Notes: generated by a model from the sequence alone, not told the origin. DNA of 64,000 nucleotides from Aureivirga marina (GCF_015767265.1 NZ_JADPIB010000008.1:124001-188000); one strand, 5' to 3'; positions 51,950-61,483 are shown, counted from the first letter of the stretch. A program made the numbers and translations.

Positions 51950-53527
51950 ATGAAAAATAAAGTCAATTTACCTCTTTTTATCGGACTTGGAATTGCTTTT
52001 GGAATTCTGATAGGAAGCACTTTTAATTATAAAGATAGTGCTATTGTGTTTTCTACGAGTAAAACTGGGAATGAAGCTAAAATCAAGCGTCTGATTGATT
52101 ATATTCAATATGAATATGTCGATGAGGTAGATACAGACAGCTTACTAGATGAAGCAATTGAAAATATGTTGGAAAAGTTGGATCCGCATTCTGTATATAT
52201 TCCAAAAGAAAATCTTGCACAAGTTACAGAAAGAATGCAAGGAAACTTTGTAGGAGTTGGAATTCAATTTCGAATGTATAAAGATACTTTAATGGTTGTA
52301 AGAACTATTGAAGATGGTCCGAGTGAAAAAGCTGGAATTTTAGCTGGAGATCGCTTTTTGGTTGCTAATAATGATACACTTTATGGAAAAAAATACTCAA
52401 GTTTTGATATCATGAAATCTTTGAAAGGAATTCCTGATTCAGAAATTGATTTATTAGTATATCGTAAATCTACTGGTGAAAAAATCAATATTCCTGTTAC
52501 AAGAGGAAAAGTGAATATCAAAAGTATTCCTGTAGCTTATATGCTTAACGATTCTGTTGGATATATTAAAATGGAACGTTTTGCAAATACAACATATGAT
52601 GAGTTTAAAGAATCTTTAGACAATTTAAAATCAAAGGGAATGAATACGATGGTTTTAGATTTGAGAGATAATTCTGGAGGATATTTACATATTGCAAATC
52701 AAATCATCGACGAGTTTCTAGAAAAAGGAAAATTAATTGTGTATACAAAGAATAAAAAAGGAGCAATTAATAAATCTTTCGCAGAAAAAGAAGGAGCTTT
52801 TGAAGATGGAACTCTTTATGTTTTAATCAATGAAAATTCAGCATCTGCAAGTGAAATTGTTGCAGGTGCTTTGCAAGATAATGATAAAGGAATTATTGTT
52901 GGAAGACGCTCTTTTGGAAAAGGTTTAGTACAACAAGAAATGAAGCTTGGAGATGGTTCTGCTGTTCGTTTGACAACTTCTAGATATTATACACCTACAG
53001 GAAGATCAATTCAACGTCCTTATGGTGAAGAATCAGAAAATTACTATAAAGATTATTTTGAAAGAGTTGAAAATGGAGAATTATTAAGTGCAGATAGTAT
53101 TAAAACTGTAGATTCTTTAATGTTTAAAACTCCAAAAGGAAAAATCGTTTATGGTGGAGGTGGAATTGTTCCTGATGTTTTTGTTCCAATTGATACAACT
53201 TCTTATGTGAGCGGTGTTTTTGTGACAGATTTAAATAATTTTGTGTTTGAATATGTAGACAATAACAGAAAAAAATTAAAAGATTGGGATGTTGATACTT
53301 TTGTAAAAGAGTTTGATAAAGACAATAAAGTTTTACATCAATATTTGAAAAAAGTAAACTTAGATAAAAATATTTCTAAAAAAGATAAAGTAATAATTCA
53401 TCGTTATTTAAAATCATTGATTGCACAAAATCTATTCGATGATTTAGGATATTATAAAGTTCAAGAATCTTCAGATAAGATGATTTCTAAAATTTTTGAA
53501 TTAGAAAATAAGAAGAATGACAAATAA
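51950..53527 (+). CDS. carboxy-terminal processing peptidase (S41 family)
   Basis: This 525-residue periplasmic protease has a membrane anchor (about 7-25). A PDZ domain follows (about 95-185, with GVGIQFRMYKDTLMVVRTIEDGPSEKAGILAGDRFL), then the S41 core. The Ser-Lys dyad is Ser299 in ENSASASEI and Lys324 in SFGKGLVQ, spaced 25 residues as in Prc/CtpA. DLRDNSGGYL near 238-247 is conserved. Family members cut C-termini of envelope proteins and regulate cell-wall hydrolases. It ends inside the start of lpxH (11-nt overlap), so translation may be coupled. Confidence 0.93.
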   Translation: MKNKVNLPLFIGLGIAFGILIGSTFNYKDSAIVFSTSKTGNEAKIKRLIDYIQYEYVDEVDTDSLLDEAIENMLEKLDPHSVYIPKENLAQVTERMQGNFVGVGIQFRMYKDTLMVVRTIEDGPSEKAGILAGDRFLVANNDTLYGKKYSSFDIMKSLKGIPDSEIDLLVYRKSTGEKINIPVTRGKVNIKSIPVAYMLNDSVGYIKMERFANTTYDEFKESLDNLKSKGMNTMVLDLRDNSGGYLHIANQIIDEFLEKGKLIVYTKNKKGAINKSFAEKEGAFEDGTLYVLINENSASASEIVAGALQDNDKGIIVGRRSFGKGLVQQEMKLGDGSAVRLTTSRYYTPTGRSIQRPYGEESENYYKDYFERVENGELLSADSIKTVDSLMFKTPKGKIVYGGGGIVPDVFVPIDTTSYVSGVFVTDLNNFVFEYVDNNRKKLKDWDVDTFVKEFDKDNKVLHQYLKKVNLDKNISKKDKVIIHRYLKSLIAQNLFDDLGYYKVQESSDKMISKIFELENKKNDK

Positions 53528-54266
53528 GAAAATATATTTTGCTTCTGATCAACATTTAGGAGCGCCAACACCAGAATTGAGTAGAGAAAGGGAGGTAAAG
53601 TTTGTCAAGTGGCTAGATTCTATTAAAGAAGATGCGGAAGCGATTTTTTTATTAGGTGATTTATTTGATTTTTGGTTTGAATATAAAACTGTTGTTCCAA
53701 AAGGATTTGTTCGAACTTTAGGAAAACTTGCCGAGATTAGAGATCGCGGAATTCCAATATATTTTTTTGTAGGGAATCATGATTTATGGATGGGAGATTA
53801 TTTTGAAAAAGAATTAAATATTCCTGTATATCATAAAAGAAAAGAATTTACATTACAAGGAAAGTCATTTTTGATTGGTCATGGTGATGGATTAGGACCA
53901 GGAGATAAAGGTTATAAGCGAATGAAAAAAGTATTTATAAATCCTTTTTCTAAATGGTTATATCGTTGGTTACATCCAGATATTGGTGTTCGTTTGGCGC
54001 AATATCTTTCAGTGAAAAATAAATTGATTTCTGGTGATGAAGATGTGAAGTTTTTAGGAGAAGATAAAGAATGGTTAGTTCAATATTGTAAGCGAAAATT
54101 AGAAACAAAACATTATGATTATTTCGTTTTTGGACATCGACATTTTCCGATGGAAATTAAATTGAATGAAACTTCAACTTATATAAATACAGGAGATTGG
54201 GTTTCTTATTTTACTTATGCTGTTTTAGAAAATGGTAAAATGAGATTAGAAAAAATAGAAAATTAA
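53517..54266 (+). CDS. lpxH: UDP-2,3-diacylglucosamine diphosphatase
   Basis: This metallophosphoesterase hydrolyses UDP-2,3-diacylglucosamine to lipid X in lipid A synthesis. The motifs are in order: SDQHLGAP with Asp11 and His13, GDLFDFWFEY near 43-52, GNHDLWMGDYF near 82-92, GHGDGLGPGDKGYKRM near 120-135 and FGHRHFP near 205-211. At 249 residues it is normal for Bacteroidetes LpxH-like enzymes. It overlaps the Ctp gene by 11 nt and is followed by a terminator, so it ends the HupE-deaminase-Ctp-LpxH run. It is peripheral to the inner membrane. Confidence 0.9.
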   Translation: MTNKKIYFASDQHLGAPTPELSREREVKFVKWLDSIKEDAEAIFLLGDLFDFWFEYKTVVPKGFVRTLGKLAEIRDRGIPIYFFVGNHDLWMGDYFEKELNIPVYHKRKEFTLQGKSFLIGHGDGLGPGDKGYKRMKKVFINPFSKWLYRWLHPDIGVRLAQYLSVKNKLISGDEDVKFLGEDKEWLVQYCKRKLETKHYDYFVFGHRHFPMEIKLNETSTYINTGDWVSYFTYAVLENGKMRLEKIEN

Positions 54267-54375
54267 TTTTTGAGAAATCTTTTAAAAATTTAGAATTTAA
54301 GCAAATTAAAAAACTTAAGTTTTAAATTGTTTTATTCTTAAAAGAAGAACGAAATAATTAGATTAAAATAAATCA

Positions 54376-54416
54376 AAATAGTAGAATTTTAACATAAGAT
54401 TCTACTATTTTTTTTA
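54376..54416 (+). terminator. lpxH terminator
   Basis: AAATAGTAGAAT (54376-54387) pairs perfectly with ATTCTACTATTT (54399-54410) over an 11-nt loop, then a run of T. It lies upstream of recA and separates the two. Confidence 0.85.
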
Positions 54417-54467
54417 CCCATTTTTTTGTACTTTAGCTTCAAATTTTAAAAAAATATTTTAAAGCTT

Positions 54468-55511
54468 ATGGCGACTAAAGACATAGAAAAAGAAAAAGAG
54501 GCAAAATTAAAAGCATTACAATTAACACTAGATAAACTAGATAAAACATATGGAAAAGGTTCGGTTATGAAGCTTGGAGATGTTGCTGTAGAAGATGTAG
54601 ATGTGATTCCTTCTGGATCATTAGGTGTTGATTTAGCATTAGGAGTTGGAGGATATCCAAAAGGAAGAATTGTGGAAATTTACGGACCAGAATCTTCAGG
54701 AAAAACAACTTTAACGATTCATGCTATTGCTGAAGCTCAAAAGCAAGGTGGAATTGCTGCATTTATTGATGCAGAGCATGCTTTTGATCGTTTTTATGCT
54801 CAAAAATTAGGAGTAGATGTTGATAACTTAATTATTTCGCAACCAGATCACGGAGAGCAAGCTTTAGAGATCGCTGATAATTTAATTCGTTCTGGAGCGA
54901 TTGATATTGTTGTAATTGATTCTGTTGCTGCTTTAACTCCAAAAAGCGAGATTGAAGGAGAAATGGGAGATTCTAAAATGGGATTACAAGCTCGTTTAAT
55001 GTCTCAAGCATTAAGAAAATTAACGGGAACAATTAATAAAACAAATTGTACAGTGATTTTCATTAACCAATTACGTGAAAAGATTGGTGTAATGTTCGGA
55101 AATCCTGAAACAACAACAGGAGGTAATGCATTAAAATTTTATGCTTCTGTGCGTCTTGATATTCGTAGAAAGACACAAATTAAAGATGGAGATAAAGTAA
55201 TTGGAAATAGCACAAAAATTAAAGTTGTGAAGAACAAAGTTGCTCCTCCATTCCAAACAGCTGAATTTGATATTATGTACGGAGAAGGAGTTTCTAAAGT
55301 TGGAGAAATTCTTGATTTAGGTGTTGAATATGGAATTATTAAGAAAAGTGGTTCATGGTTCAGTTATGGTGATTCTAAATTAGGTCAAGGTCGTGATGCT
55401 GTGAAACGTATTATTAAAGATAATCCAGAATTAGCAGAAGAATTAGAAAACAAAATTGTAGCAGAAATTAAAGGAATTCCTGTGGAAGAGTTACAAGAAC
55501 CAAACGCATAA
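54468..55511 (+). CDS. recA: recombinase A
   Basis: RecA forms filaments on single-stranded DNA, drives homologous pairing and triggers SOS-type cleavage. Walker A is GPESSGKT at residues 73-80, Walker B-like VIDSVAAL lies near 144-151 and the L2 region is in [26 protein letters not shown]. The length of 347 aa and the acidic C-terminus (ELQEPNA end) are normal. A TACTTTAG near 54429-54436 is a weak -7 candidate. No LexA-type palindrome could be recognised, so SOS control is not shown. Confidence 0.98.
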   Translation: MATKDIEKEKEAKLKALQLTLDKLDKTYGKGSVMKLGDVAVEDVDVIPSGSLGVDLALGVGGYPKGRIVEIYGPESSGKTTLTIHAIAEAQKQGGIAAFIDAEHAFDRFYAQKLGVDVDNLIISQPDHGEQALEIADNLIRSGAIDIVVIDSVAALTPKSEIEGEMGDSKMGLQARLMSQALRKLTGTINKTNCTVIFINQLREKIGVMFGNPETTTGGNALKFYASVRLDIRRKTQIKDGDKVIGNSTKIKVVKNKVAPPFQTAEFDIMYGEGVSKVGEILDLGVEYGIIKKSGSWFSYGDSKLGQGRDAVKRIIKDNPELAEELENKIVAEIKGIPVEELQEPNA

Positions 55512-55540
55512 ATTTCATTTAATTTTTCAAAAAATATTGG

Positions 55541-55574
55541 AAGAGGGGTAATCTAAGATTATTCCTCTTTTTTT
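55541..55574 (+). terminator. recA terminator
   Basis: AAGAGGGGTAATC (55541-55553) pairs with GATTATTCCTCTT (55557-55569), with two G-U pairs and a TAA triloop, followed by a T-run. It starts 30 nt after the recA stop. Confidence 0.87.
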
Positions 55575-55720
55575 ATAATTAATGAAGAAGTTAGAGTAGT
55601 TTGTTGAAGATAATTTAATAAAAAGATAATTTTTATATAATTAATTTTTTTTATACTTTGGTATTACAAAAAACTTTTTTTCAATTACTTAACTAAAAAA
55701 CTAACATCTGAATTATTACT

Positions 55721-56107
55721 ATGAATGAAAAATTAACTTTCGTTTTAAGGTTATTTCTGTCTTTAACTCTGATCTTTTTAGGAGTTAATCATTTTTCCAA
55801 TTTTATAAGTTTAGAGGTCTTCAATCTTGAAGCAATTAATATTTTAGGAATAAAATATTTTCCTGAAATAGTAAGTATATGTCAAATAATAGGAGGTGGG
55901 TTGATATTATTTAAAAAATGGCAAATTATCACATTAATTTTGTTGATGCCTCTTTCTATAAATACTATGTTTTTCTATTTGAAATTAGATCCGCAGACCT
56001 ATGGATTGGAAGCTATTGTAGCAGTTCTTAATTTTGTTTTTATTTATCACTATTGGGATAAAATTGAAGTATTTTTTAAAACAAAATTGAAATTAAAAAA
56101 TTTGTGA
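55721..56107 (+). CDS. DoxX-like small membrane protein
   Basis: This 128-residue, four-TM protein (helices near 7-25, 43-62, 67-88 and 94-112) resembles the DoxX family: an early FLGVNHFSNF, a central IGGGLILFKKWQIITLILLMPLSINTMFFYL and a basic tail (KIEVFFKTKLKLKNL). DoxX-like proteins are common but mostly uncharacterised; some are linked to redox or quinone functions. It has no obvious operon partner. The assignment rests on overall pattern rather than a sharp motif, so it is moderate. Confidence 0.65.
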   Translation: MNEKLTFVLRLFLSLTLIFLGVNHFSNFISLEVFNLEAINILGIKYFPEIVSICQIIGGGLILFKKWQIITLILLMPLSINTMFFYLKLDPQTYGLEAIVAVLNFVFIYHYWDKIEVFFKTKLKLKNL

Positions 56108-56197
56108 GAATATATAAAAGCCAAAGGCTCCAATTAAGTATAAAATTATCATGGTAAGTTTGATTATAATTTATCGTTATTAAAAATATTTAATGGA

Positions 56198-56253
56198 AAG
56201 TTTAAATGATGCTTCTGCCAATAATAATGATTGACAGAAGCATACGTAAACTT
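56198..56253. terminator. large hairpin between DoxX-like and pspA genes
   Basis: AAGTTTA (56198-56204) pairs with TAAACTT (56247-56253), and ATGCTTCTG (56209-56217) with CAGAAGCAT (56235-56243). It lies between convergent genes, so a terminator role for pspA is plausible, but no strong T-run follows on the minus strand. Confidence 0.45.
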
Positions 56254-56268
56254 AAACTAATCTATAAT

Positions 56269-56988
56269 CTACAATTTGTTTGTATCGTCGTTCATACCTA
56301 ACTGAGATTTTAATTTCTCTAAGTCAGATTCAGCTGAAGTATTTGTTGTATTTAATGCTTTTTCAATTTCATCATCTACACTTTTACTTTCATTAGCCAT
56401 ATCACCATAAGCTTCCGCTAAAGCTTCTTCTTGTGCAACTTTTTCCTTCATTTTTTCTAGCATTCCAACTGTACTAGATGTATCAATTGAAGCTAATTGT
56501 TTATTTAAGTTTTTCGTTGCGTCAGTAACTTTAACTCTGGCTTTTAATGTTTTTAATTCATTTTCCCATTTGCTTAAGTTGCTCTTAATTGTTTGAACGT
56601 TTGCCTCTAATTGTGAGATTGACTTTTCAAACTTAACAACTTCTTCTTTTGATCTAGCAGCATTCTGAACAGCAGCATCTTTCTTGATTAATGCTTCTTT
56701 TGCAAGTCTGTCAGCATCTTCCATAGACATTTGTCCATTTTGAGCTTTTTTCAACAATAACATTGCTTTACTTTGATAATCATTTGCAATGCTTTCTTGA
56801 TCTTGCATTTCTTTTCTAGAACGGATTGTCATTGCTTTAACTTGTGCTAAAGCTTCCATACTTTTTGCTAAATCATTTTTTAAATCACGGATACCTTGTT
56901 CCGTCATTTTTATTGGGTTTTCTAATTTATCTATTGCAGAGTTTGCTTCTGCTTCACCTATTTTAAATAATCTTCTAAATATATTCAT
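56269..56988 (-). CDS. pspA: PspA/IM30 (Vipp1-like) family protein
   Basis: This 239-residue, almost wholly helical protein starts MNIFRRLFKIGEAEANSAIDKLENP, a standard PspA N-terminus with an amphipathic membrane-binding helix. Long coiled coils follow (about 25-210; KMTEQGIRDLKNDLAKSMEALAQVKA ... SQLEANVQTIKSNLSKWENELKTLKARVKV). The family forms ESCRT-III-like rings that protect or repair the cell membrane under envelope stress. It follows a YbjN-like gene by 28 nt in one transcript. No PspF or PspB/C genes are present, so control differs from the E. coli psp system. Confidence 0.93.
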   Translation of the reverse strand: MNIFRRLFKIGEAEANSAIDKLENPIKMTEQGIRDLKNDLAKSMEALAQVKAMTIRSRKEMQDQESIANDYQSKAMLLLKKAQNGQMSMEDADRLAKEALIKKDAAVQNAARSKEEVVKFEKSISQLEANVQTIKSNLSKWENELKTLKARVKVTDATKNLNKQLASIDTSSTVGMLEKMKEKVAQEEALAEAYGDMANESKSVDDEIEKALNTTNTSAESDLEKLKSQLGMNDDTNKL

Positions 56989-57016
56989 CGTTTTTTCTTT
57001 TATAGTCTTAATCTAA

Positions 57017-57412
57017 TTAGTATTTCACAAATTCTAAGATTTGCTTTGAGTATTCACTAAGTAATAAACTTAATGAGTTTAATGAACCTTCTAATTCATT
57101 CAAATCTAAATTTTCTAATTGAAGTGTGTCTCTAAAAATTACCTTTCTACCTGTTTGATCTAATGCAAAAGCTCCATGAATAATATCTCTATTTTTTCTT
57201 AAAAGCTCTTGGTATACATCTACCGAAGGATTATTAATTTCAAAAATAAACTGCTCTAAAATTAATATCGGAGCAGCTACACCTACGATTAAATTCGCAA
57301 TTCCTTCTTCTTCTTTTGCAATTGTAATAATTCCTTCTTCTTGATTCTCATATGTTATGTCAAAATCTAATTCTAACAAATATGATTTAATAATTTCAAA
57401 ATGATCTTTCAT
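57017..57412 (-). CDS. YbjN-like small acidic protein
   Basis: This 131-residue acidic protein resembles YbjN or type III chaperone-fold proteins: KSYLLELDFDITYENQEEGIITIAKEEEGIANLIVGV, then LILEQFIFEINN, and HGAFALDQTGRKVIFRDTLQLENLDLNELEGSLNSL. The alpha-beta-alpha fold with a long hydrophobic final helix is typical. It is encoded just upstream of pspA, from a promoter 177-207 nt upstream. Partnership with PspA in membrane-stress response is inferred from the operon, since genes of this type often accompany pspA in Bacteroidetes. Confidence 0.75.
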   Translation of the reverse strand: MKDHFEIIKSYLLELDFDITYENQEEGIITIAKEEEGIANLIVGVAAPILILEQFIFEINNPSVDVYQELLRKNRDIIHGAFALDQTGRKVIFRDTLQLENLDLNELEGSLNSLSLLLSEYSKQILEFVKY

Positions 57413-57588
57413 CGGTTTTTAATAGTTAGTTTGTTTACTTCAATATTACAAAATTGATTTGTTAATACTTTTTCTTTTCTTTTAAAAATTTGACTTTTTC
57501 TTTTTGTTTGCAATAAATATTAGCAATTATTCCCAGTTTTCGGTTTTTAAAGCTTCAACTATTGACTTTTTCTTTCTTTTCAATGATT

Positions 57589-57619
57589 CAAAGGTACACA
57601 TAATTTTAGTATATGCAAA
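57589..57619 (-). promoter_or_regulatory. promoter of the YbjN-like/pspA operon
   Basis: TTTG (57619-57616), 19-nt spacer and TACCTTTG (57596-57589) on the minus strand form a full consensus. It gives a 5' UTR of about 170 nt, long for this genome. The rest of the 413-nt gap (57413-57825) is AT-rich, and I see no gene in it. Confidence 0.75.
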
Positions 57620-57825
57620 TAAAATTTGCAAATAATATTAAATAAGCTATTTTTTTTAGTTATTAAAATTGACGTAATTGAATATAAAGGCTACTTAATC
57701 AATGGTTTATAAACTTTTTCTTTTTTTGTTAATAAATTGCTAAATTTATTAGTATTTATAAATAATCACTAATTTTATTATTCATTAGAAATATATTCTA
57801 TATTATTGCTCAAAATTTCGACAGA

Positions 57826-58584
57826 ATGACATACTTTGGTAAGAACATAAAGAAAATAAGAGGTGTAAAAAATCTAAGTCAGCAAGCATTTGCTGATTTA
57901 TTTGATTTAAAAAGAGGGACACTAGGCGCATATGAAGAAGGACGATCAGAACCTAAAATCGATACTTTATTAAGAATAACAAAACATTTTCAAATAACTT
58001 TAGAAGATATACTGACTCGAGAATTGAAAGTAAATGAACTTTTACAGTTTAAAGACGATTTACTTTTTCAATCAAAAGTTTCTTGGGATGAAAATTTTAC
58101 CCAAATTCCTTGTATCACAAAAAGTCAATTGAAAAATTATCCAAGTTATCATAGCAAACCACATTATATTAAAGACCTTCCAACAATTACAATTCCATCT
58201 AATAGTTCAAAAGATTTGAGAGCTTTGGTGATTTCATCTTTAGAGATGAATAATTATGGTAAAGGTTTCTCTCCTAAAGATGTTGTGATTGGTGAAGAAA
58301 TGTCTATAGAGAAAATGATTTCTTCGGATAAACAATTTTTAGGGTTTATCGTTTTAGAAGATGAAATTCTTTTTAGAAATATTTTAATTCAAGATGAAAA
58401 AATAATTTTAAGAGCATTTCATCCAAGTGTAGACGAAATGGAAGTGGAAAAAGAACAAATTTTAGAAGCTTGGAAAATAATTCATGCTTTTTACTATAAA
58501 TTACCAGAAATAGAAAGTCCATTTGAAAATAAATTATCAATTTTGGAGAGTGAATTGAAAGCGCTAAAGCAAAAACTAAAATGA
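57826..58584 (+). CDS. XRE-family transcriptional regulator
   Basis: This 252-residue regulator has an N-terminal helix-turn-helix (residues about 5-62; IKKIRGVKNLSQQAFADLFDLKRGTLGAYEEGRSEPKIDTLLRI). A C-terminal region of about 150 residues resembles a degenerate S24/LexA-like sensing domain (DKQFLGFIVLEDEILFRNILIQDEKIILRAFHPSVDEMEVEKEQILEAWKI). A Lys for a Ser-Lys dyad is not clearly placed, so self-cleavage is doubtful. It overlaps the Nudix gene by 4 nt (ATGA), so the two are translationally coupled. A TATTATTG near 57800-57815 is a weak -7 candidate. Confidence 0.85.
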   Translation: MTYFGKNIKKIRGVKNLSQQAFADLFDLKRGTLGAYEEGRSEPKIDTLLRITKHFQITLEDILTRELKVNELLQFKDDLLFQSKVSWDENFTQIPCITKSQLKNYPSYHSKPHYIKDLPTITIPSNSSKDLRALVISSLEMNNYGKGFSPKDVVIGEEMSIEKMISSDKQFLGFIVLEDEILFRNILIQDEKIILRAFHPSVDEMEVEKEQILEAWKIIHAFYYKLPEIESPFENKLSILESELKALKQKLK

Positions 58585-59258
58585 GACAAAATATAAGTGT
58601 AGCAGTTGATGCAATTGTTTTTGGATATATTGAAAATTCTTTACAATTATTATTAATTGAAAGAAAAACGGAACCTTTCAAAAATTGTTGGGCAATTCCT
58701 GGTGGGTTTGTAACAGACAATGAGTCTTTGGAAGAAGCTGTAAGTAGAGAATTAAAAGAGGAAACAAATCTAGATATGCAATATTTAGAGCAGCTTTATA
58801 CTTACGGAAATCCAGACAGAGATCCTAGAGGACATGTAATTTCAATTGCTTACTTTGCAATCGTAAAACCTGATAATTTTGAAATCAAAGCAGATACAGA
58901 TGCTAAGGAAGCAAAATGGTTTCCTATAAATGATCTTCCTGATTTGGCTTTTGATCATGCTAAAATTATTGCAGATGCAAAAGAAAGATTACAAAATAAA
59001 TTATCTTATCAACCAATTGGTTTTGAACTATTGAATGATAAATTCCTTTTTTCTGATTTAGAAAAACTTTATATGACAATTTTGGAAAAAAATATTGATA
59101 GAAGAAATTTTAGGAAAAAGATTTTAAGCTTTAATATTTTAGAAGAATTAGACGAAAAAGTGAGTGAAGGAAGAGGAAGACCCGCTAGTTTATTTTCTTT
59201 TAAAAGAGAAAAATATTTTGAACTGCTAGATAAAGGTTTTGTTTTTGAAATAAAATAA
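58581..59258 (+). CDS. Nudix hydrolase with C-terminal winged-helix-like region
   Basis: This 225-residue Nudix protein has the box GFVTDNESLEEAVSRELKEETNL near residues 44-66. It fits Gx5Ex7REUxEExGU except for Asn in place of the last Gly. The N-terminus SVAVDAIVFGYIENSLQLLLIERK and the C-terminal helical part (DLEKLYMTILEKNIDRRNFRKKIL ... GRGRPASLFSFKREKYFEL) are like those of NrtR-type regulators and related ADP-sugar hydrolases. NrtR controls NAD or sugar metabolism genes. Coupling to an XRE regulator suggests a sensing role, but the ligand is unknown. A terminator follows. Confidence 0.85.
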   Translation: MRQNISVAVDAIVFGYIENSLQLLLIERKTEPFKNCWAIPGGFVTDNESLEEAVSRELKEETNLDMQYLEQLYTYGNPDRDPRGHVISIAYFAIVKPDNFEIKADTDAKEAKWFPINDLPDLAFDHAKIIADAKERLQNKLSYQPIGFELLNDKFLFSDLEKLYMTILEKNIDRRNFRKKILSFNILEELDEKVSEGRGRPASLFSFKREKYFELLDKGFVFEIK

Positions 59259-59266
59259 AAATATAG

Positions 59267-59300
59267 AAAGTGATTTATGATTCGTAAATCACTTTTTTTA
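59267..59300 (+). terminator. terminator after the Nudix gene
   Basis: AAAGTGATTTA (59267-59277) pairs with TAAATCACTTT (59285-59295), followed by a run of T. It starts 9 nt after the stop codon. Confidence 0.86.
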
Positions 59301-59330
59301 TTTGAAAAAGATAGAATTATATGTTTTAAA

Positions 59331-59338
59331 TATATTTG
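59331..59338 (+). promoter_or_regulatory. -7 box upstream of tex
   Basis: TATATTTG fits TAnnTTTG and lies 22 nt before the tex ATG. The nearest TTTG (59301-59304) is 26 nt upstream, longer than the usual spacing. Confidence 0.45.
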
Positions 59339-59359
59339 TAACTACTAAAAAAATAAGAA

Positions 59360-61483
59360 ATGCTAGTTACACAATATATAAGTAAACAGCTAAGCAATAT
59401 TTCTGAGAAAAGTATCGAAAATACAATTGCTTTGCTTAATGATGATTGTACAGTTCCTTTTATCGCTAGATATAGAAAGGAAATGACAGGAAATTTAGAT
59501 GAAGTTGAAATTGCATCAATTGTAAAATGGAAGAAACAATTTGAAGAAATTGAAAAACGTAAAAAAACCATTTTAAAAGCAATAGAAGAGCAAGGAAGTT
59601 TAACTTCAGAAATTGAAGAAAAAATTGCTAAAACTTATGATTTAACGATTCTTGAAGATATTTATCTACCTTTTAAAAAGAAAAGAAAAACAAAAGCAAG
59701 TGTAGCAAAAGAAAAAGGTTTAGAGCCTTTGGCTAAAATTATGGCTTCTCAAAAAGCAACAGATATTGAATCGATTGCTTTTAAATATTTAAATGATGAT
59801 GTCAATTCTGTAGAAGAAGCTTTAGAAGGAGCAAGGCATATAATTGCAGAATGGATGAGCGAAAATTCAGCAATTAGAAATAATTTGAGAAGAACATTTT
59901 CAAAAACTTCTTTTTTAGAAACTAAAAAGGTAAAAAATATTGAAAATGAAGAAGAAGCTCAAAAATTTAAAGATTATTTTGACTGGTCAGAACCAATTCA
60001 AAAATGTCCATCACATAGACTTTTAGCTATTTTAAGAGCAGAAAATAAAGGATTTATCAAGCTTAAAAATGAAATTGACAGAGAAAAAGGAGTGGATTTA
60101 ATTCTTGATAAATTTTCTCGTTCAAATCATGTTGACAAACAAATATATTTAGCTGCTGAAGATTCTTATAAACGTTTACTTGCACCCTCCATTTCAAATG
60201 AAACTTTAGTTTCTGCAAAAGAAAAAGCAGATGACACTGCAATTAAAGTTTTTGCTAAAAATTTAAAACAACTTTTACTTGGTGCTCCATTAGGTGAAAA
60301 AAATATTCTTGCGATTGATCCTGGATATCGAACAGGTTGTAAAATTGTTTGTCTAAATAAACAAGGAGATTTAGTTCATAATGAAACTATTTATCCACAT
60401 GCGCCTCAAAAACAAACAACACAAGCAATGAAAAAAATTAATTCATTGATTAGTGCTTATAAAATTGAAGCAATTGCAATTGGAAACGGAACAGCATCTA
60501 GAGAAACAGAAGCTTTTATTAAAAGAATTCGTTTCCAAAAAGAAGTACAAGTTTTTATTGTGAATGAAGCTGGAGCCTCTATTTATTCTGCTTCAAAAAT
60601 TGCTCGTGAAGAGTTTCCTTCTTTTGATGTGACTGTTCGTGGAGCTGTAAGTATTGGAAGAAGATTGGCAGATCCTTTGGCTGAATTAGTGAAAATTGAA
60701 CCAAAATCAATTGGAGTTGGACAATACCAACACGATGTGGATCAGACCAAGCTGAAAGAAGAATTAGATTCAACAGTTTTTACTTGTGTGAATAGTGTTG
60801 GTGTAAATATAAATACAGCAAGTAAATCTCTTTTAAGTTATGTTTCGGGAATTGGAGAAAAATTAGCAGAAAATATTGTTGAATATCGAAAAGAGAATGG
60901 TGCTTTTTCTTCAAGAAATGAGATTAAAAAAGTAAAAAGATTAGGAGCAAAAGCATATGAGCAAAGTGCAGCTTTTCTTCGAATTAAAAATGCAAAAAAT
61001 CCTTTAGATGATTCTGCTGTACATCCTGAAAGTTATCCAATTGTGGAAAAAATGGCAAAATCTTTAAAAGTTTCTTTGGATGATTTAATAGGAAATAAAG
61101 AGTTGATTTCTGAAATAAAAATAAATGATTTTGTAACGAATAAAGTAGGGATTCCAACTTTAGAAGATATTGTAAAAGAATTAGAAAAACCTGGATTGGA
61201 TCCTCGTAAAAAAGCCAAAGTTTTTGAGTTTGATGCGTCAATTAAATCTATAAATGATTTAAGAGAAGGACAAATCTTACCAGGAATTGTAAATAACATC
61301 ACAAATTTTGGTTGTTTTGTGGATATTGGAATCAAAGAAAGTGGATTAGTTCATATTTCAAATTTGAGTAACACTTTTGTTAGTGATATCAATGAAATCG
61401 TGAATTTGCATCAACAAGTGAAAGTGAAAGTATTAGAAATAGATTTGGTAAGAAAAAGAATTCAGCTATCGATGAATTTTTAA
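59360..61483 (+). CDS. tex: Tex-family transcription accessory protein
   Basis: Tex binds nucleic acids and is needed for expression of certain genes, with functional links to transcription and RNA decay. Its domains are in order: an N-terminal helical region with VPFIARYRKEMTGNLDEVEIASI, then the YqgF/RNase H-like fold (ILAIDPGYRTGCKIVCLNKQGDLV, near residues 315-338), helix-hairpin-helix motifs (SVGVNINTASKSLLSYVSGIGEKLAENIVEYRKENG) and a C-terminal S1 domain (near 640-707; GQILPGIVNNITNFGCFVDIGIKESGLVHISNLS). The length of 707 aa is close to the usual 720-770. It starts about 100 nt after the Nudix gene and is monocistronic. Confidence 0.95.
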   Translation: MLVTQYISKQLSNISEKSIENTIALLNDDCTVPFIARYRKEMTGNLDEVEIASIVKWKKQFEEIEKRKKTILKAIEEQGSLTSEIEEKIAKTYDLTILEDIYLPFKKKRKTKASVAKEKGLEPLAKIMASQKATDIESIAFKYLNDDVNSVEEALEGARHIIAEWMSENSAIRNNLRRTFSKTSFLETKKVKNIENEEEAQKFKDYFDWSEPIQKCPSHRLLAILRAENKGFIKLKNEIDREKGVDLILDKFSRSNHVDKQIYLAAEDSYKRLLAPSISNETLVSAKEKADDTAIKVFAKNLKQLLLGAPLGEKNILAIDPGYRTGCKIVCLNKQGDLVHNETIYPHAPQKQTTQAMKKINSLISAYKIEAIAIGNGTASRETEAFIKRIRFQKEVQVFIVNEAGASIYSASKIAREEFPSFDVTVRGAVSIGRRLADPLAELVKIEPKSIGVGQYQHDVDQTKLKEELDSTVFTCVNSVGVNINTASKSLLSYVSGIGEKLAENIVEYRKENGAFSSRNEIKKVKRLGAKAYEQSAAFLRIKNAKNPLDDSAVHPESYPIVEKMAKSLKVSLDDLIGNKELISEIKINDFVTNKVGIPTLEDIVKELEKPGLDPRKKAKVFEFDASIKSINDLREGQILPGIVNNITNFGCFVDIGIKESGLVHISNLSNTFVSDINEIVNLHQQVKVKVLEIDLVRKRIQLSMNF

